Assembly (NCBI GenBank): GCA_017626325.1
Contig: JAGAIZ010000005.1
Location: 1 to 35,339 of the forward strand
Origin: Lachnospiraceae bacterium
GTDB taxonomy: Bacteria > Bacillota > Clostridia > Lachnospirales > Lachnospiraceae
Direction: 5' to 3'
DNA length: 35,339 nucleotides
The notes below the pieces were generated by a model that was given only the letters and a program-made list of their open reading frames with translations, was not told the origin of the DNA and did not search any database. Positions 32,207-35,339 of the stretch are shown piece by piece. Each line of letters starts with the position of its first letter. Position 1 is the stretch's first letter. The translations under genes were made by a program, and so were the position numbers.

Positions 32207-33484
32207 CTATTCCTGCTCTTCCTCATACGCCTGCACCATACGGATAATGTCCCGATTGTACCGCTGCCAGTCCGTATCGAATTTCTTCAGGAAAGCATCC
32301 GTATCCTTCTGAATCAGGAAGGTCTGAAGCATCGCGTCCACAGCCATTTCCGACGGGTAATAATGATCCTGGTAGTCTGTCATATTGCCTGCCTCAATAT
32401 AATCCGACATCCCGTCTAAGATGGAAGAGAGCTTGAAGTCACCCTCTTTGCACGGAATCGCCGTCTGCGCATCGATATACTTCTGCAGATTCTCATCCGC
32501 AAGCAAAAAATCCAGCACTTCATATGCGGCTTCTTTGTTTTCGCAAGCCGCCGTCACGCAAAACTGCAGGTCGATACCGGAATTAAGCGTATTGCCTTCC
32601 TTCACCTCGCACGCCGGCAGCACGAAGGAGTCCAGATTCATTTCCGGGTTCACCGACAGAATCTGCGGCGCCGCATAACTTCCGATCGTATACATCGCAG
32701 ATTCACCTCTGGCAAAAGCCGTGCAGGCGTCGTTATAGCCATAGGCGAACGGATCCTCCGGCCCATAGGGAAGCAATTCCAGATATTTCTCCGCTGCTTC
32801 TCTGTATTCTGCAGCAAAAGTCGTCTCTCCCCGATTGACAAGCTTCGCCGTATCCGCTGGCGCAAGATCTATCGCCATGGCGTTCCAGGGCGCAAGACAC
32901 GTCCACGTATCCTTGAAGCCAAAGTAAAAAGGCAGAATACCCTCAGACTTGATCTCCTCACACAGCGCCAGCAGTTCCTCCCAGTTCTCCGGAATTTCCC
33001 ATCCATACTCTTCAAACATATCTCTGTTGTACAGAATGCCCGCCGCGTTGGCCACATAAGGCACTGCATAGGTTCCTTGTGTGGGTACGAACTCAAGCGC
33101 CTCGTCAATATCAAGATAAGCCTGCTTGATATCCTGCATTCCTTCATAATCAGAGACATCCGCCAGAATCTCCGCGTCCACGAAATAAGAATAATTGATG
33201 TCGCCGCCAATGCCGATAATATCGGGGTAATCCTCCCTGATAAATCTTGTTTTCAGAATCGTCATCGCGTCGTTGGGCGAACTGATTGTCAGATGAATAT
33301 CGTCGTGAGTTTCGTTAAATTCCTGCTCCACCATTTCAAAATAGTTCGCCGCTTCCGGTTTGTACTGGACAATCTCGATTTCCGTCTTCCCGTCGTTCTC
33401 AGAAGCGCCGCATCCGGCAGCCGCAGATGCTGTACCCACGCATCCAAGCGCCAGTGCAAGATACTTGATTCCTTTCCCTTTCAT
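32207..33484 (-). CDS. Extracellular solute-binding lipoprotein (alpha-galactoside locus)
   Basis: The 425-residue protein starts with a lipoprotein signal (MKGKGIKYLALALGCVGTAS, then AAAGC, lipid on C25) and has the CUT1 binding-protein fold: FNETHDDIHLTISSPNDAMT, YPDIIGIGGDINYSYFVDAE and an AYEVLDFLLADENLQKYIDA tail motif. It would deliver an alpha-galactoside to the two permeases. The open frame extends to 33538, but AAGGAGAAATGCT precedes the ATG at 33484. It is expressed from the conserved block at 33523-33580. The substrate is inferred from the adjacent GH36 enzyme and AraC regulator, an MsmR/MsmEFG-like arrangement. Confidence 0.9.
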   Translation of the reverse strand: MKGKGIKYLALALGCVGTASAAAGCGASENDGKTEIEIVQYKPEAANYFEMVEQEFNETHDDIHLTISSPNDAMTILKTRFIREDYPDIIGIGGDINYSYFVDAEILADVSDYEGMQDIKQAYLDIDEALEFVPTQGTYAVPYVANAAGILYNRDMFEEYGWEIPENWEELLALCEEIKSEGILPFYFGFKDTWTCLAPWNAMAIDLAPADTAKLVNRGETTFAAEYREAAEKYLELLPYGPEDPFAYGYNDACTAFARGESAMYTIGSYAAPQILSVNPEMNLDSFVLPACEVKEGNTLNSGIDLQFCVTAACENKEAAYEVLDFLLADENLQKYIDAQTAIPCKEGDFKLSSILDGMSDYIEAGNMTDYQDHYYPSEMAVDAMLQTFLIQKDTDAFLKKFDTDWQRYNRDIIRMVQAYEEEQE

Positions 33485-33522
33485 AGCATTTCTCCTTCCC
33501 TTTTTCTTATAATCATAGGTAA

Positions 33523-33580
33523 TTGCGAAACTCATCACAGCTTAACTTTAATTGTACAAATTATATAACATAAGCAACCC
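33523..33580 (-). promoter_or_regulatory. Binding-protein operon control block (copy B of the 60-bp element)
   Basis: The block lies 39-96 bases upstream of the binding-protein ATG and is near-identical to 30291-30350. On the minus strand a TTATATAAT stretch and TTGTAC occur, which may be promoter hexamers, but no clean 17-base pair is present, as expected for an activator-dependent promoter. Confidence 0.75.
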
Positions 33581-33664
33581 CTGAAAAGATGCCGGCACTT
33601 GGCTCTATAAAACGCCAAAATCTAAACATCCTGCAATTCGCATAATTACCAAAATTCCGCAGCT

Positions 33665-33773
33665 AATCCCTATTCCGGAGCGTTTCACGCGACGGGGCGA
33701 TGAGAAATCCGCGCAGGCGGTTTCTCATCTGCCATCAGATAAATTTGTGACGCTCCGGCACAAATTTGGGATT
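33665..33773. repeat. Nested 109-bp palindromic element
   Basis: Three levels of complementarity are visible: AATCCC/GGGATT (33665-33670, 33768-33773), CCGGAGCGT/ACGCTCCGG (33675-33683, 33750-33758) and GATGAGAAA(T)CCGC/GCGGTTTCTCATC (33699-33712, 33717-33729). A competing perfect hairpin, AAATTTGTG/CACAAATTT (33741-33749, 33759-33767), has the ACGCTCCGG arm as its loop. It looks like a dispersed palindromic repeat or a structured RNA. Confidence 0.75.
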
Positions 33774-34021
33774 GTAAAATCAGCTCATCAGAGTGATTTT
33801 TCAATCTGATTTCCTTTGACAAAAGCATTGTAACATATCATTATGCTTTCTATAAATAGCAGTATTTTATCGTTTTTATACCAATATGCTCTTTTTCTTA
33901 AATATATTTGAAGTCACCAAGCATTTTGGTATATAATCTCCTATATAGCATTCTTTATGAATGCGATTTTCTCATCAGCGCAACTTTTCACCCTATATCA
34001 TGCTGCATTTTGAGGTTTTTC

Positions 34022-34876
34022 ATGAGTGATTTTATTTATTCTGTTTTTCCAAGAGAAAATTTTGTTGATTTGGGGCTGTATCAGTTCGGCTGGGAGCAGT
34101 GCGATCCTTCCCATTCCTTCGGTCCGGCTGCCAGAAACCACTACCTCTTCCACCTCTGCCTGTCCGGCACCGGTATATTAATGGCCGACAACGCGAAAGG
34201 AGAAGCCGTCACCTACCAGATTAAAAGCGGGCAGGGCTTTATGCTCTTTCCCCATCAGATATGCACTTATATCGCCGACCGCGATATTCCCTGGGAATAT
34301 GTATGGATTGAATTTGACGGACTGCGCGCCAAGGAAACCATAGAACTGGCAGGCCTGAATCAGGACCAGCCGGTCTATAAAGCGCGCTATAAAGATATTG
34401 CGGAAACCATGAAAACAGAAATGCTCTATATTGTGAATCACAAGGAGGAATCCCCTTTTCATTTGATCGGACATCTGTATCTTTTTATTGACAGTCTCGT
34501 GCGCTCTTCCGTCCATGCACAGATCAGCAAAGGAAACAGTCTCCGCGACTTCTACATCAAGGAAGCCTTCTCCTTTATCGAGCAGAATTTCCAGAACGAT
34601 ATTTCCGTAGAAGAAATCGCATCTTTCTGCGGCTTGAACAGAAGCTATTTCGGAAAAATCTTCCACGAGAGCACCGGAAAATCCCCGCAGGAATTTCTGA
34701 TCTCCTACCGCATGACTAAAGCCACCGAGCTTCTCAAGCTGACCGGCTTATCCATCGCGGACATCGGAAACGCGGTGGGCTACCCGAATCAGCTCCATTT
34801 TTCCAGAGCCTTTAAAAACGTATACGGTATATCACCGAGAACATGGCGGTATGAGAATGGCGGGCGGAATATGTAA
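34022..34876 (+). CDS. AraC-family regulator of the alpha-galactoside locus
   Basis: The 284-residue protein has an N-terminal cupin-like sugar-binding domain (about 10-150; GPAARNHYLFHLCLSGTGIL) and two C-terminal AraC helix-turn-helices (about 190-284; SVEEIASFCGLNRSYFGKIF and LSIADIGNAVGYPNQLHFSR). This architecture matches MsmR/RafR-type activators. The frame opens at 33908, but the ATG at 34022 has TGAGG 7 bases upstream and the typical start MSDFIYSVFPRENF. It is divergent from the binding-protein operon and is the likely reader of the 60-bp blocks at 33523 and 30291. The inducing sugar is inferred. Confidence 0.92.
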   Translation: MSDFIYSVFPRENFVDLGLYQFGWEQCDPSHSFGPAARNHYLFHLCLSGTGILMADNAKGEAVTYQIKSGQGFMLFPHQICTYIADRDIPWEYVWIEFDGLRAKETIELAGLNQDQPVYKARYKDIAETMKTEMLYIVNHKEESPFHLIGHLYLFIDSLVRSSVHAQISKGNSLRDFYIKEAFSFIEQNFQNDISVEEIASFCGLNRSYFGKIFHESTGKSPQEFLISYRMTKATELLKLTGLSIADIGNAVGYPNQLHFSRAFKNVYGISPRTWRYENGGRNM

Positions 34877-34930
34877 TAACGGCTTAGCTCCGCGTGATTA
34901 TCGCGTGAAACACAAATTATAACAGGCGCA

Positions 34931-34957
34931 AAAAAACCCTTGATTACTCAAGGGTTT
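34931..34957. terminator. Terminator shared by the AraC gene and the tRNA cluster
   Basis: AAACCCTTGA (34934-34943) and TCAAGGGTTT (34948-34957) make a perfect 10-bp stem with a 4-base loop. Leftward it is followed by a long T-run and lies directly after tRNA-Leu, so it is a strong terminator for the tRNAs; rightward it could end the AraC transcript. Confidence 0.85.
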
Positions 34958-34962
34958 CTTAC

Positions 34963-35048
34963 TGCCGGCGACCGGAATCGAACCGGTACGGGGGGTTAGC
35001 CCCGCAGGATTTTAAGTCCTGTGCGTCTGCCAGTTCCGCCACGCCGGC
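34963..35048 (-). tRNA. tRNA-Leu (anticodon TAA)
   Basis: An 86-base class II tRNA with acceptor GCCGGCG/CGCCGGC, discriminator A, a long variable arm (CGGGGCTAACCCCCCG) and anticodon loop CTTAAAA, giving TAA for TTA codons. No CCA is encoded. It is the last gene of the leftward cluster. Confidence 0.96.
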
Positions 35049-35071
35049 ATAACCAATATACAATTGATTAG

Positions 35072-35144
35072 TGGGGCCTATAGGGCTCGAACCTATGACC
35101 CTCTGCTTGTAAGGCAGATGCTCTCCCAGCTGAGCTAAGACCCC
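35072..35144 (-). tRNA. tRNA-Val (anticodon TAC)
   Basis: A 73-base cloverleaf with acceptor GGGGTCT/AGGCCCC (one G:U), discriminator A, T arm GGTTCGAGCCC and anticodon loop CTTACAA, giving TAC. No CCA is encoded. It is the middle gene of the cluster. Confidence 0.96.
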
Positions 35145-35186
35145 AAATAAAAAATAATCAAAATAAAAACTCGACTATTTCTCTTA

Positions 35187-35260
35187 CGACCCGGATGGGA
35201 CTCGAACCCACGACCTCCGCCGTGACAGGGCGGCGCTCTAACCAACTGAGCCACCGGGCC
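35187..35260 (-). tRNA. tRNA-Asp (anticodon GTC)
   Basis: A 74-base cloverleaf with acceptor GGCCCGG/CCGGGTC (one G:U), discriminator G as expected for aspartate, T arm GGTTCGAGTCC and anticodon loop CTGTCAC, giving GTC. No CCA is encoded. It is the first gene behind the promoter at 35280-35309. Confidence 0.96.
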
Positions 35261-35279
35261 AAATCGTTTGAACTCTTCA

Positions 35280-35309
35280 ATTATATATCCAGAAATACAT
35301 TTCTGTCAA
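35280..35309 (-). promoter_or_regulatory. Promoter of the tRNA-Asp/Val/Leu cluster
   Basis: On the minus strand a perfect TTGACA (35304-35309) and a perfect TATAAT (35280-35285) are spaced 18 bases apart. The -35 begins at the very next base after the 3' end of the upstream tRNA, so initiation and the preceding tRNA's processing sites are in close contact. Confidence 0.85.
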
Positions 35310-35339
35310 TGGACCTTCGGGGACTCGAACCCAGGACCG
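35310..35339 (-). tRNA. 3' end of a tRNA gene, probably tRNA-Met (partial)
   Basis: Only the T arm and 3' acceptor strand (ending AAGGTCC plus discriminator A) are in the window; the anticodon is outside it. The 3' strand AAGGTCC implies a 5' GGACCTT, which fits elongator tRNA-Met of related bacteria as I recall it. The amino acid is therefore a guess. No CCA is encoded. Confidence 0.7.

Larger units (their letters stand above)
33485..34021. other. Divergent control region of the alpha-galactoside locus
   Basis: This gap between the binding-protein and AraC genes holds the 33523-33580 control block, the nested palindrome at 33665-33773, a small dyad region near 33780-33810, and AT-rich sequence that may carry the AraC-gene promoter. 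No open frame with an RBS is seen. Confidence 0.65.

Noticed and set aside
1-35339. CRISPR array, prophage or insertion sequence
   Set aside because: No regularly spaced repeats, integrase, transposase, capsid or terminase-like frames are present. The palindromes at 5525 and 33665 are the only mobile-element candidates.

Overview
The window looks like a chromosomal segment of a Gram-positive, spore-forming Firmicute of the class Clostridia, most likely a gut Lachnospiraceae. This is inferred from several things: strong AGGAGG-type ribosome-binding sites before nearly every gene, tRNA genes without encoded CCA, close protein resemblance of the 811-residue phosphorylase to clostridial cellobiose phosphorylases, C_GCAxxG_C_C and HAAS/DUF1700-type proteins, and moderate GC content. 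No phage, integrase, transposase or CRISPR array is visible.

Layout, left to right. (1) 56-278: tRNA-Gly and tRNA-Pro behind a perfect-consensus promoter. (2) 417-3814: a leftward housekeeping operon: rRNA methyltransferase (THUMP/UPF0020), a membrane-anchored amidase-fold protein that has lost its zinc ligands, RdgB/HAM1 nucleotide pyrophosphatase, and a YfcE-like phosphodiesterase. (3) 3919-5399: a 50-residue Asn/Gln-rich protein with its own RBS and terminator, a HAAS-domain membrane protein and an unknown 128-residue protein. (4) 5725-13459: a cellobiose locus: two ABC permeases, a solute-binding lipoprotein, a LacI-type regulator (all leftward) and a divergent GH94 cellobiose phosphorylase. 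Sugar would be imported intact and split by phosphate inside the cell. LacI-like operator sequences sit in the divergent region. (5) 13881-17114: a MerR/GyrI regulator, a TatD-linked-type radical SAM protein, and a DMT-family transporter translationally coupled to a pyridoxal kinase. (6) 17206-20345: two adjacent ECF sigma modules, one with two unrecognised soluble proteins and one with a membrane anti-sigma-like protein. (7) 20515-25895: a C_GCAxxG_C_C protein, tRNA-Arg, CPBP protease, a ribbon-helix-helix protein beside an SPFH protein, an EcsC-family protein, a PNPOx-like flavoprotein and a MarR regulator. (8) 26164-27886: AraC/GyrI regulator and YitT-family membrane protein. (9) 28017-34876: an alpha-galactoside locus: GH36 alpha-galactosidase, two permeases, a binding protein and an AraC regulator. 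A roughly 60-bp near-identical block precedes both leftward transcription units of this locus. (10) 34963-35339: tRNA-Leu, -Val, -Asp and the 3' end of a probable tRNA-Met, with a strong promoter wedged directly behind the Met gene.

Both sugar transporters lack an ATPase gene here, so they probably share an MsmK-type ATPase encoded elsewhere. The least explained features are the zinc-site-dead amidase homologue, the sigma factor with two orphan partners, the N/Q-rich micro-protein with nearby repeats, the duplicated promoter block of the alpha-galactoside locus, and two large non-coding palindromes at 5525-5620 and 33665-33773. I did not recognise a clearly novel multi-gene system; the items above are the best candidates.
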